Program-made: the position numbers and the translations under genes
Shown: piece by piece, positions 27,686-35,938 of the stretch
Layout: every line of letters begins with the position of its first letter
How positions within the stretch are numbered: the first letter of the stretch is position 1
Notes under the pieces: model-generated
Database searches by the model: none
What the model saw: the letters and a program-made list of their open reading frames with translations, nothing else
What the model was told of the DNA's origin: nothing
Source: a virus
DNA: 64,000 bases
IMG/VR virus record: IMGVR_UViG_3300025876_001969
Location: 1 to 64,000 of that record
Direction: 5' to 3' (one strand)

Positions 27686-28446
27686 GCAAAAATAATAGAA
27701 CCCTAATATTAACCTCCTACTTTTCGGTAAAGCCGCACCCGAATGATCCGGGTGATAGTGCAGTAGTGGGTAGGGGTCCAGATGGAATGGTTGCTAAATC
27801 TGACATTAATTACATAAAAGAATGGTACGATTCTGTGGTTAGGAATAAAATAAAATCTGTAGTTTTTCACGACAACCTAGAGGATGACCTGATTAGGGAC
27901 TACTCAAATAATTATGTATCTTTTGAAAAAGTATCACCAACTGAATATTCAAACAATGATTATAGATTTTTTTGCTTCAGTAATTACCTTGAGAGCTTGA
28001 GTGAAAAGCCCAGTGTGGTATTTCATACTGACGCATCAGATGTTAAGGTCGTTATGGATCCGGTAAGTCTCATTGATCAGAACGATTCGATAGATTATTT
28101 TGCCTGCAAGGATTCAATACCATTAAGCCAGTTTCCGTATAAAAAAATACATGATCACTTTAACTGGGATGATAGTTTTAACTTTGATATAAATTACGGT
28201 TTATGGGATTTGATTAACATGGGCGTTGTGGGCGGATCATTTGAGAAAATGGTAAAATTTTATAAAACTTTCGTTGAAGTAAGAGAGTCCATGGGGCAAC
28301 CAGATTTCAATTCAGACATGTGGATACTACAATACTTATTAAGGTCCAAACTTCAACCTTGTGAATTTATTATGGGCGAACCTGTGTGTAGTCAGTTTAA
28401 AGGTTACCAAAGCGAAAGGGAGGATGTCTACTTTATCCACAAGTAA
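27679..28446 (+). CDS. GT-A type glycosyltransferase-like protein
   Basis: 255 residues. A DxD-like motif in VVFHTDASDVKVV (about residues 113-125) follows a Rossmann-like strand, and INMGVVGGSFEKM near 182 resembles the acceptor loop of GT8-like enzymes. It is the first rightward gene after the divergent control region and its end overlaps the next glycosyltransferase by 23 bases. The start codon lies inside the -35 box of a leftward promoter. Donor and acceptor are unknown. Confidence 0.6.
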   Translation: MSSKNNRTLILTSYFSVKPHPNDPGDSAVVGRGPDGMVAKSDINYIKEWYDSVVRNKIKSVVFHDNLEDDLIRDYSNNYVSFEKVSPTEYSNNDYRFFCFSNYLESLSEKPSVVFHTDASDVKVVMDPVSLIDQNDSIDYFACKDSIPLSQFPYKKIHDHFNWDDSFNFDINYGLWDLINMGVVGGSFEKMVKFYKTFVEVRESMGQPDFNSDMWILQYLLRSKLQPCEFIMGEPVCSQFKGYQSEREDVYFIHK

Positions 28447-29152
28447 AATTACAGTTTACTGCTCGACCTATAATTCGATTAAGTGGATTAAAGGCTATTT
28501 GAACAATATAAACTCTCAGATCTCTGAGCCGTTTGATTTATTTTTCATAGACGCAGGTTCTACGGATGGCTCCCTTGAAGAAATTAAACAATTCAAATTT
28601 AATCGACATATTAATGTTTCTATTTTTGAGCCTGGATTTTTATCTATTTATGAAGCGTGGAATCTTGCGGTAGCTAAATCCAACACTCCATATTTAGTTA
28701 ATTTTAATACAGATGATAGGCTTAACTTTCACACACTTTCAACTTACCATAATTACATCGAGGGACATCCAGAAGTAGATTTATTTTACGGAGTGCATAA
28801 CTTCGTGTCTGAAATTGGCGGACCCAATCTGCCAATAGGTGAGTACTGGAGAAATTTAACCAACTCCTTACTGTCTGAATCAGAAGAAAAGTTAATGTTT
28901 TCTATTAATCCCTGTGGGCCATTTCCTTTAGTCAAAAAAGCCTCCCTGATGGATGCTGGTGAATTTGATGAAAAATATTTTTCTTCTGCGGACTACGACA
29001 TGTGGTTGCGAATGTTTTCGATGGGCATGAGGTTTAAAAGAACTCAAGATATCATTGGCGACTTTTTATATAGACCTGATTCAACCTCTCAAGCGAAACT
29101 TAAAGAGTCAGAACTACATGATAAAGAAATACAGGCAAAATATAAAACATGA
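28424..29152 (+). CDS. GT2 family glycosyltransferase
   Basis: 242 residues from the ATG at 28424, directly after GGGAGG; an in-frame ATG 63 bases upstream lies deeper in the previous gene and is less likely. Typical GT2 motifs: ITVYCSTYNSIKWIKGYLNN at the N-terminus, FIDAGSTDGSLEE near residue 42 and the DxD-like LVNFNTDDRL near 93, plus MLDAGEFDE-like and DYDMWLRM motifs later. GT2 enzymes transfer a sugar from a nucleotide donor with inversion. It begins a run of glycan genes in the cell cytoplasm. Confidence 0.85.
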   Translation: MSTLSTSKITVYCSTYNSIKWIKGYLNNINSQISEPFDLFFIDAGSTDGSLEEIKQFKFNRHINVSIFEPGFLSIYEAWNLAVAKSNTPYLVNFNTDDRLNFHTLSTYHNYIEGHPEVDLFYGVHNFVSEIGGPNLPIGEYWRNLTNSLLSESEEKLMFSINPCGPFPLVKKASLMDAGEFDEKYFSSADYDMWLRMFSMGMRFKRTQDIIGDFLYRPDSTSQAKLKESELHDKEIQAKYKT

Positions 29153-29811
29153 AAAAAGTAGTATCATTTTCACTTTGGGGAGACTGCGAGCGTTACACAG
29201 TCGGCGCAATTGAAAACGCAAAAAGTATTGGTAGTGAATTTTATGCAGGCTGGGAAAGCTGGTTTTATACGCATCCGCTCGTAAGCAAAAAAAATCAAGA
29301 AAGGATTAAAGAAGAAGGCGGAAAGGTTATTTTGACAAATGATAATTCAGATTTTTCTATGTCTTTCGCTCGATTCAAGCCCATGACATGCAACGATGTA
29401 TCTGTTTTCGTCAGTCGTGATTGCGATTCAAGAATTTCGGATAAAGAATATCAAGCTGTAATTGAATGGGAAAAAAGCGAAATGCAGTTCCATTGCATGA
29501 GGGATCATAAATTCCATAATGATTGGCCAGTTATGGCTGGCATGTGGGGTTGCAAGCGATCAGGTTGCGCTGACTTAAGTGAAATTTACGAAGATTTAAT
29601 TAGTTTTCGCAAAGGCGATGAATATCATAATGATCAACATGGACTAAAAAGTATGTATTCTAAAATCCGATTTCTATTTTTAGAACATGATGATTTCAGA
29701 AGGGGTTCAGGCATACAATTCCCTAATCATCAACCTTTTAAATACGGCTCGTTTGTTGGTGAGCGTATAACATCAGATAATAAAATTGGGCCAATAGAAA
29801 AATGGAGTTAA
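29149..29811 (+). CDS. Putative glycosyltransferase (GT-A like)
   Basis: 220 residues, ATGA overlap with the previous gene. The N-terminus MKKVVSFSLWGDCERYTVGA is typical of small phage and bacterial glycosyltransferase-like proteins; SVFVSRDCDSRI near residue 88 contains the D-x-D-type motif, and PVMAGMWGCKR near 125 with DEYHNDQHGLKSM near 163 resembles the acceptor and 'DQ' region of these enzymes. Substrate unknown. Its end overlaps the following gene by 10 bases. Confidence 0.6.
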   Translation: MKKVVSFSLWGDCERYTVGAIENAKSIGSEFYAGWESWFYTHPLVSKKNQERIKEEGGKVILTNDNSDFSMSFARFKPMTCNDVSVFVSRDCDSRISDKEYQAVIEWEKSEMQFHCMRDHKFHNDWPVMAGMWGCKRSGCADLSEIYEDLISFRKGDEYHNDQHGLKSMYSKIRFLFLEHDDFRRGSGIQFPNHQPFKYGSFVGERITSDNKIGPIEKWS

Positions 29812-30464
29812 ACACAAAAAGCGTTCTTATTCATCACCATCTCGGCCTCGGAGATCATATTGTTTGCAATGCAATAGTTAGAAAACTTCATAAAAAATAT
29901 AAAAAAATAAAACTCGCAGTGAAACATCATAATTTATCCAGCGTAAAGCAACTATATAGAGATATTGATGTAGAACTTTATCCCGTAAACTCGGATTCCG
30001 ATTGCGAAAAAATGTATAAAAATAACAAGTTCATCAGAATTGGTTTTGAGAATTGCAAGCTGCCCAATTGGGAGGAATCTTTTTACGATCAAATGAATAT
30101 AGATTATTCGTACCGATTTTCACATTTCTTTATCGAAAGAGATTATGAGAGAGAAAATTTATTAGAACAAAAGCTAGAGCTTGCCGATAAGTTTTCATTT
30201 CACAACAACTCATATAGCGGCGGAAAAATTGAAATAAATTTCACAAGCTCTTTACGTAAAATCTTCCTATCACCAATTACAGATAGTATTTTTGACTGGA
30301 TTGGTGTACTTGAAAAAGCTGAAGAAATACACACCATAGACAGTTCAATATTTCAATTAATAAAACAGTTAAATATTAAATCTAAGAATTATTTCTATAG
30401 CCACAGGAATCCATTCTTTAATTTCTCAAAAGAATGTGATCAGATATGGAATATTATCGAATGA
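29802..30464 (+). CDS. Short GT9-like protein
   Basis: 220 residues. The N-terminal SVLIHHHLGLGDHIVCNAIV matches the start of GT9 heptosyltransferase-type proteins, in which the G-L-G-D loop binds substrate. Near the C-terminus IHTIDSSIFQLIKQL resembles the GT9 donor motif (D-S-x-x-x-H in the usual form; the His is absent). Usual GT9 enzymes are 300-350 residues, so this is compact. It follows and overlaps a GT-A gene and precedes a methyltransferase. Confidence 0.6.
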   Translation: MELNTKSVLIHHHLGLGDHIVCNAIVRKLHKKYKKIKLAVKHHNLSSVKQLYRDIDVELYPVNSDSDCEKMYKNNKFIRIGFENCKLPNWEESFYDQMNIDYSYRFSHFFIERDYERENLLEQKLELADKFSFHNNSYSGGKIEINFTSSLRKIFLSPITDSIFDWIGVLEKAEEIHTIDSSIFQLIKQLNIKSKNYFYSHRNPFFNFSKECDQIWNIIE

Positions 30465-30483
30465 TGATGTAATATCATATATT

Positions 30484-30978
30484 ATGATTGAAACAATTTG
30501 CTTCAAAGATGAATCCTATCCACTATTTCAAAGCAGAGGTTACGCATCCCAATTCTGCATTCCTTTTGCAAAGCATGTGTGCAAGGGTAGTGGGTACGAT
30601 GTGGGATGCATGAAAAAAGAATGGAGCTACCCTGGAGCAAAACCAATAGATATTTCTTTTGATGATCCATGGGATGCAAATAATTTACCTAGCAACAAAA
30701 AGGTTGATTATATTTTTTCCAGTCACTGCCTTGAGCACGTTCCCCACTGGGTTGATACACTAGATTATTGGTATGATTTTATCGAAAGTTCCGGCACTTT
30801 ATTTTTATACTTACCAGATTATAGTCAAACTTATTGGAGGCCATGGAACAACAGAAAACATATACATATTTTCTCCAGAGATATAATTCATGACTATCTA
30901 AAAGATAAAGGTTATTCTAATATTTTTGTATCCAATGTAGATTTAAACAATTCCTTCATAGCTATGGCTGAAAAATAA
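30484..30978 (+). CDS. Class I SAM-dependent methyltransferase
   Basis: 164 residues from the ATG at 30484; a GTG 48 bases upstream (30436) would add 16 residues and overlap the previous gene. The SAM-binding loop is degenerate (GYDVGCMKKEWSY), but PIDISFDDPWD, VDYIFSSHCLEHVPHW and GTLFLYLPDY match motifs II, IV and post-IV of Methyltransf_11-type enzymes. It probably methylates a sugar or glycan intermediate given its neighbours; this is inferred from context. Confidence 0.65.
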   Translation: MIETICFKDESYPLFQSRGYASQFCIPFAKHVCKGSGYDVGCMKKEWSYPGAKPIDISFDDPWDANNLPSNKKVDYIFSSHCLEHVPHWVDTLDYWYDFIESSGTLFLYLPDYSQTYWRPWNNRKHIHIFSRDIIHDYLKDKGYSNIFVSNVDLNNSFIAMAEK

Positions 30979-30990
30979 CATCCCCCTAAA

Positions 30991-31782
30991 ATGAAGATAA
31001 TAAAACCACTAATAGGCGGCCACGATGGATCATCATTCAGGGAACTGCTTGACGCATGGGAGGAAAAAGGTTTTTGCGATATTGAAAATGGGCCAACTCA
31101 TAGGTCTCCTGGATTCCAATCAGATCCAGATTCTCCAGAGGCAAAGTGCTGGGTAGAACAACAAGGAGGTGTATTATTATATGATTTTCCCCTCCTAGAT
31201 AGATTAAAGCATGATTACGATATGTGTCTTTTTTCAAATACATTTAAAAATGGGACTGGAAATAAAAAGTGGATCTTCTGGCCTTGGCGATCAAAAACTT
31301 ATGAAGCATTAAAGAACGAATTACGCTTAAGTTATGAATCTAGAATGATAAATATAGGCTTTATTGGTACGCCTACCAATCATGAAAGGCACAAACTTTC
31401 TTTTGAGTGGTCAAAACATTGCGATTTATTCCATTATGAAACCAGAAAAGTAGATCATATAGATTACCTTAGATCTCTTTCTCGCATGAAATATGGATTA
31501 TGCTTAAGGGGGGTCGGGCCAAAATGCCTTAGAGATATAGAATTAATGGGAATGGGGACGGTTCCTATTTTTACCGAAGGGGTGTGTGCTGATTATCCAG
31601 AACCTTTAATTGAAAACGTTCATTATGTTTGCGGCAAGAACTTGCAAATATCTCTTGAGAAAATCAAATCTACAACAAAGAAACAATGGGTGCGCATGTC
31701 TAATAATTGCATAGATTGGTTTGAAAGAAATTGCTCGATTGAAGGATCTTTTAATAAAACTTTATCTATAATCAATGAATAG
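30991..31782 (+). CDS. Exostosin-like glycosyltransferase
   Basis: 263 residues. The region YGLCLRGVGPKCLRDIELM near 170-188 followed by GTVPIFTEG is the nucleotide-sugar binding pattern of exostosin-type (GT47-like) enzymes, which are GT-B glycosyltransferases better known from animals and plants. INIGFIGTPTNHERHKL near 122 fits the preceding strand. It begins 12 bases after the methyltransferase and its stop overlaps a 56-residue gene. Substrate unknown. Confidence 0.7.
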   Translation: MKIIKPLIGGHDGSSFRELLDAWEEKGFCDIENGPTHRSPGFQSDPDSPEAKCWVEQQGGVLLYDFPLLDRLKHDYDMCLFSNTFKNGTGNKKWIFWPWRSKTYEALKNELRLSYESRMINIGFIGTPTNHERHKLSFEWSKHCDLFHYETRKVDHIDYLRSLSRMKYGLCLRGVGPKCLRDIELMGMGTVPIFTEGVCADYPEPLIENVHYVCGKNLQISLEKIKSTTKKQWVRMSNNCIDWFERNCSIEGSFNKTLSIINE

Positions 31783-31945
31783 TCTCGAAATTTCAATGTC
31801 TCACTTAGATGGGGACCCATCTATTTTACCATTTTCTCACATAACCAATCAGAGACGCTGGTACAAAACAATACTTGAAAAATACGAAATAATAAAGACA
31901 ATAGATAAAGGACAAATGCTAGCGGTCTTAAAAAAGAATACATAG
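31775..31945 (+). CDS. Small protein, 56 residues, unknown
   Basis: An ATG at 31775 overlaps the previous stop by 8 bases and opens a 56-codon frame beginning MNSLEISMSHLDGDPSIL and ending in VLKKNT. It contains ITNQRRWYKTILEKY and is charged and helical in its second half. The overlap is like that of real neighbouring genes, and it fills most of an otherwise unexplained 207-base gap. I do not recognise a family. The remaining 44 bases before the next start show nothing. Confidence 0.5.
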   Translation: MNSLEISMSHLDGDPSILPFSHITNQRRWYKTILEKYEIIKTIDKGQMLAVLKKNT

Positions 31946-31989
31946 AAATCATTATTGATCAACAATTTCACAAAGCCACAATGCACTAA

Positions 31990-33021
31990 ATGAAAAAAAT
32001 AATTATAACAGGAGTAACCGGTCAAGACGGAAGTCACATGGTCGACTATTTATTAAAGAACACTGATCATAAAATTTATGGCTCGGTACGCAGGTTGAGC
32101 GTTAAAAACCACGAGAATATCCTGCATCTAGAAGGCAATCCTAGATTCGAGTTAATCAACATGGATTTAAATGATGCGCACAGTATTCGGGACGTAATAC
32201 TAGATATTAAGCCAGATTATTTTATTAATTTTGCAGCTCAATCTTTTGTGGCTGGAAGCTGGGATTATCCAATCCAGACATGGGATACTGACGCTGACGC
32301 GGTTCTACATATCATGGAATCGATAAGAAGATTTGCTCCGGAATGTAGATTTTATAATGCTGGATCATCTGAAGAATTCGGAGATGTGGTGTGCGTTCCT
32401 CAAGATGAGAATCACCCACTGAGACCACAATCTCCCTATGGTGCTGCTAAGTGCGCAGCTAGGCATATTGTCAGGGTCTACAGGGAGTCCTACAATTTAT
32501 ATGCAGTACAGGGTTGGCTATTTAATCATGAAGGTACTCGGCGAGGTCTTGATTTTGTAACCAGAAAAATTAGCCACAGTATAGCGAAAATTAAAATTGC
32601 CTTAGAAGATGGAAGAGATATACCTATTCTTCAATTAGGAAACCTTGATGCTAAGAGAGACTGGAGTGATGCCGAAGATTTCATGTCTGGCGTATGGATC
32701 ATGCTCAATCAAGACAAGCCTAAGAATTACGTATTGGGTAGCGGGGAAATGCACACCGTAAGAGAATTCCTAACCAAGACTTTAGAGTTCGCAGAAATAG
32801 ATTTCTACTCTGAGGGTCAAGATGATAATGAAAAATTTTACACAAAAAAAGGCAAATTATTCTTTGAGGTTAGTCCCAAATACTATAGGCCAGCTGAAGT
32901 CCACAAGCTTTGCGGAGACTGCTCTCTTGCTGAAAAGGAACTTGGTTGGGTCAGGAAGGTAGACTTTTTTGGGCTCGTTTCTAAGATGTACCATAACGAT
33001 TATTCGTTATTATCTAAGTGA
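31990..33021 (+). CDS. gmd: GDP-mannose 4,6-dehydratase
   Basis: 343 residues, standard for this family. Extended SDR fold with the NAD(P) loop TGVTGQDGSHMVDYLL, the strand FINFAAQSFVAGSW, the catalytic tyrosine and lysine in SPYGAAKCAARH (Y about 149) and the family marker LFNHEGTRRG. It converts GDP-D-mannose to GDP-4-keto-6-deoxy-D-mannose, the first step to GDP-L-fucose. The next gene overlaps it by 4 bases and encodes the following step. GDP-mannose would come from the host. Confidence 0.93.
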   Translation: MKKIIITGVTGQDGSHMVDYLLKNTDHKIYGSVRRLSVKNHENILHLEGNPRFELINMDLNDAHSIRDVILDIKPDYFINFAAQSFVAGSWDYPIQTWDTDADAVLHIMESIRRFAPECRFYNAGSSEEFGDVVCVPQDENHPLRPQSPYGAAKCAARHIVRVYRESYNLYAVQGWLFNHEGTRRGLDFVTRKISHSIAKIKIALEDGRDIPILQLGNLDAKRDWSDAEDFMSGVWIMLNQDKPKNYVLGSGEMHTVREFLTKTLEFAEIDFYSEGQDDNEKFYTKKGKLFFEVSPKYYRPAEVHKLCGDCSLAEKELGWVRKVDFFGLVSKMYHNDYSLLSK

Positions 33022-33983
33022 AGCAAGAAAAAATATTCATAGCTGGCCATCGAGGAATGGTCGGCTCTTCTATACTTGAGAAGCTTGAGTCCCTAAACTA
33101 TTCTAATATCATAACTAGGACTAGGCAGGAAATGAACCTCATGAACAAACATAAGGTCATGGACTTCTTTAGTGATGAAAAAATTGACACGGTAATTCTT
33201 TGTGCAGCTAAAGTTGGTGGAATTCTAGCCAACAATACATACAGAGCAGACTTCCTTTATGATAATTTACAGATTTCATCAACAATAATAAAGGCTGCGC
33301 AAAAATTTGGAGTCAAGAAGTTAATCAACTTAGGTTCTTCATGCATATATCCAAAGCATGCAGACATACCAATCAAGGAAGAATACTTACTTACCGGCCC
33401 GCTTGAACATACTAACGAGCCTTACGCTATAGCTAAAATAGCCGCGCTCAAAATGTGCGAAAGCTTTTACGATCAATATGGTTGCAACTTTTACTCGGTA
33501 ATGCCGTGCAACCTATATGGCCCTAGGGATAATTTTGATCTTAAGAGTTCGCACGTCTTACCTGCCTTAATAAACAAAATACATTGCGCAAAAGAAAAAG
33601 GTGACAGATCAATAGAAGTATGGGGGTCTGGAAAACCTATGCGTGAATTTTTATATGTAGAAGATCTGGCCGATGGAGTTATTCATTGCATGGAAAACAT
33701 AAATGCAAAAGACATATATAGCGACGGCATTTCCCATATAAATTGTGGCTCAGAGCATGAAGTTAGTATATTAGAATTAGTGCATTTAATTAAAGACGCA
33801 GTTGGTTATGACGGAAAAATAGTATTTGACAGCTCCAAGCCAGACGGAACTTTTAGAAAAAAAATGGATAACACAAGAATCAAATCAAAAGGGTTCTCGC
33901 CGAAAGTCGCACTAAAGGACGGGATAGTTAAAACATACAAATGGTATCTTAAAAATTTAAATATTGACTGTGATCAAGTGTAA
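33018..33983 (+). CDS. fcl: GDP-L-fucose synthase
   Basis: 321 residues, GTG start overlapping the gmd stop. Motifs IAGHRGMVGSSILEKL (cofactor loop), GSSCIYPKHADIPIKEEYL, the catalytic YAIAKIAA (Y about 136) and CNLYGPRDNFDLKSSHVLPA are those of GDP-4-keto-6-deoxymannose 3,5-epimerase/4-reductase. Together with gmd it makes GDP-L-fucose. Two fucosyltransferase-like proteins in the downstream glycan cluster (49029 and 58445) would be the likely users. Confidence 0.93.
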   Translation: MKQEKIFIAGHRGMVGSSILEKLESLNYSNIITRTRQEMNLMNKHKVMDFFSDEKIDTVILCAAKVGGILANNTYRADFLYDNLQISSTIIKAAQKFGVKKLINLGSSCIYPKHADIPIKEEYLLTGPLEHTNEPYAIAKIAALKMCESFYDQYGCNFYSVMPCNLYGPRDNFDLKSSHVLPALINKIHCAKEKGDRSIEVWGSGKPMREFLYVEDLADGVIHCMENINAKDIYSDGISHINCGSEHEVSILELVHLIKDAVGYDGKIVFDSSKPDGTFRKKMDNTRIKSKGFSPKVALKDGIVKTYKWYLKNLNIDCDQV

Positions 33984-33991
33984 CACTAATT

Positions 33992-34903
33992 ATGTCAAAG
34001 AAAAAATGTTTAGTTACAGGTGGCGCCGGGTTTATTGGCGGTCATCTTGTTGAAAGATTACTTAAAGCCGGACACGATGTCGTCGTAGTTGATGATGAAT
34101 CCTCCACTGCAAATTCTAATTTTACATGGAGAGATGATTGCGAAAACCACAAAGTAGATATTTGCGATTTCGAGAAACTCAATCCACTCTTCAAGGGTGT
34201 TGACTTAGTTTTTCATTTAGCCGCCAGGTCCAGGATACAAATTTGCGTACAGGATCCAGCTGATGCTGTCAAGAACAACTCACTAGGAACTTGCAACGTT
34301 CTTCAGGCCGCGCGATTAAATAACTGCAAAAAAGTAATGTTCGCAGGGACATCCTCTTGCTATGGACTTAAAAATCCAATTCCCTTAAAGGAGGATATGC
34401 CGAATGATTGCTTGAACCCATATTCTGTAAGCAAGTCTAATTGTGAAGAGCTTTGCAAAATGTATACAAAACTTTTTGGCCTAGAAACTGTTCTATTTAG
34501 ATTCTTTAACGTCTACGGGGAGCGTCAGCCTTTAGCTGGAGATTACGCGCCAGTTGTCGGCCTATTCTTTAGGCAAAAAGAATCAGGCGAAGCAATGACT
34601 GTTGTTGGAGATGGCCTTCAAACCAGAGACTACACTCACGTTAAAGACATAGTCGAGGCAATGTTTCTTGCTGGAGAGTCGGATGATAAGAAAATCGTAG
34701 GAGAGCTTTTTAATCTCGGAACTAGCACAAATCATTCAGTCTTAGATTTGGTTAAATTAACTGGAGGTGAACACGTTCATATCCCAGCAAGACCAGGAGA
34801 GTCAAGGGAAACTCTTGCGGACAACACTAAGGCTAAAACTATGCTTGGATGGAACCCATCCCGCAAAATAGAAGATTGGATTGAAAAGAACAGACCAAAT
34901 TAA
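33992..34903 (+). CDS. NAD-dependent nucleotide-sugar epimerase/dehydratase (SDR)
   Basis: 303 residues. Motifs VTGGAGFIGGHLVERLL, the catalytic triad region AGTSSCYGL and YSVSKSNCEELC (Y about 143), FRFFNVYGERQ and DYTHVKDIVEAM place it among UDP-glucose 4-epimerase-like extended SDR enzymes; it could equally be a UDP-glucuronate decarboxylase or 4-epimerase of another sugar. The next gene is a dehydrogenase of the UDP-glucose type, so a UDP-glucose to UDP-glucuronate to UDP-pentose or galacturonate route is conceivable. Confidence 0.75.
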   Translation: MSKKKCLVTGGAGFIGGHLVERLLKAGHDVVVVDDESSTANSNFTWRDDCENHKVDICDFEKLNPLFKGVDLVFHLAARSRIQICVQDPADAVKNNSLGTCNVLQAARLNNCKKVMFAGTSSCYGLKNPIPLKEDMPNDCLNPYSVSKSNCEELCKMYTKLFGLETVLFRFFNVYGERQPLAGDYAPVVGLFFRQKESGEAMTVVGDGLQTRDYTHVKDIVEAMFLAGESDDKKIVGELFNLGTSTNHSVLDLVKLTGGEHVHIPARPGESRETLADNTKAKTMLGWNPSRKIEDWIEKNRPN

Positions 34904-35738
34904 AATCGGAGTTATAGGGAATGGCTTCGTTGGTTCCGCAGTTGCCAACGGATTTTCGTCTGAGGAAGTAAAGGTATATGATAAAAATCCAGACTCGTCA
35001 ACTCACCCACTTAGAGATGTAATACTTCAGGATTTTGTTTTCATATGCGTCCCAACGCCAATGAGGGATGTTATGGGAGATGACTGCAATCTATCAATTA
35101 TAGAGTCCTGCTTTAGCGAAATTAAATCCATCGGATCGAACGCCACCTTCATAATAAAATCAACGGTTCCAATTGGGACAACCGAAAGCCTACAGGAAGC
35201 GCATCCGGAATTACATATCATCCATTCCCCAGAATTTCTTACCGCTAAATTCGCAAAAGAAGATTTCATTAATGCAGATAGGCACATAATAGGCTATACC
35301 AAATACCAGCACGTCGCACAGGAAGCTGCCAGCTTATTTAAATACAATTTTCCTGATGTGCCATGTCTTATAATGAAAAGCGTTGAGTCTGAATCTGTAA
35401 AGTATATCGCTAATTGTTTCTTTGCTACCAAGGTTAGTTTTTTCAATGAGATACACTTGCTGATTGATAAACTTGGATTAGATTGGAACTCTATTATTAA
35501 TGGAGTTATTAGTGACAAAAGAATAGGTGAGTCCCACTATCAAGTTCCCGGTCACGACGGAGACAAAGGTTTTGGTGGCACATGCTTCCCAAAAGACATT
35601 AATGCATTAATATCCACCTTTGAGAAAAATGGGCTAGATGCGAAACTTTTAAAATCAGCATGGTCAGTTAATCTAGACGTAAGGAAAGACCTGGACTGGG
35701 CAAACTCAACTTCTGCCGTAGACAATAGCGATTCATAA
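34881..35738 (+). CDS. Short UDP-glucose/GDP-mannose dehydrogenase-like protein
   Basis: 285 residues from a TTG start overlapping the previous gene by 23 bases; no ATG is available before the cofactor loop IGVIGNGFVGSAVANGF. FICVPTPM, STVPIGTTESL, HSPEFLTAKFA and the catalytic cysteine motif GFGGTCFPKD (Cys about 235) are all present. Normal enzymes of this family are 390-450 residues; the C-terminal sugar-nucleotide domain is missing here. It may oxidise a UDP-sugar to the uronic acid, but the missing domain makes activity uncertain. Confidence 0.7.
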   Translation: MKRTDQIKIGVIGNGFVGSAVANGFSSEEVKVYDKNPDSSTHPLRDVILQDFVFICVPTPMRDVMGDDCNLSIIESCFSEIKSIGSNATFIIKSTVPIGTTESLQEAHPELHIIHSPEFLTAKFAKEDFINADRHIIGYTKYQHVAQEAASLFKYNFPDVPCLIMKSVESESVKYIANCFFATKVSFFNEIHLLIDKLGLDWNSIINGVISDKRIGESHYQVPGHDGDKGFGGTCFPKDINALISTFEKNGLDAKLLKSAWSVNLDVRKDLDWANSTSAVDNSDS

Positions 35739-35754
35739 ATTTAACAATAAGCAC

Positions 35755-35810
35755 ACTAGGGATTCTGTCTATCATCTTGTTTGTTTAAGATTCTCATATT
35801 CATCCTTGGT
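35755..35810 (+). ncRNA. Structured stem-loop element, copy 1 (upstream of nrdA)
   Basis: Outer stem ACTAGGGAT (35755-35763) pairs with ATCCTTGGT (35802-35810) over 9 pairs; a 10x10 internal loop begins with TCTGTCTATC; the inner hairpin is ATCTTG/TAAGAT (35774-35779/35786-35791) with a 6-base loop. Copy 2 at 41718-41775 has the same geometry with compensatory pair changes. It starts 16 bases after the preceding stop and lies upstream of the nrdA promoter, so it belongs to the 3' region of the upstream transcript or acts at DNA level. No U-tract follows. Confidence 0.55.
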
Positions 35811-35844
35811 TCTCTTATTGTTAATAAATTATTTTCGTTTTTAC

Positions 35845-35873
35845 TTGATCTACACGTTTTTTTATGTTAGTAT
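35845..35873 (+). promoter_or_regulatory. nrdA promoter TTGATC-N17-TAGTAT
   Basis: TTGATC (35845-35850) and TAGTAT (35868-35873) are separated by 17 bases, preceded by TTTTTAC. The nrdB promoter at 40623-40651 has the same TTTTTAC lead and spacing. The nrdA ATG lies 65 bases after the -10 box, leaving a leader of about 58 bases. The 200-base gap 35739-35938 otherwise holds the structured element. Confidence 0.6.
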
Positions 35874-35938
35874 GCTTTCTTTAACAAAACTTACATTTTT
35901 TATAAAACAACACAACCCCTTAGTGTAAAAACAATTTC

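Noticed and set aside
28361-28423. Earlier ATG for the GT2 gene at 28361
   Set aside because: It would add 21 residues unlike GT2 N-termini inside the previous gene; the ATG at 28424 has a GGGAGG just before it.
35739-35938. A tRNA or riboswitch before nrdA
   Set aside because: No cloverleaf or TTCGAAT-type arm; the structured element lies upstream of the predicted promoter, so it is not in the nrdA leader.
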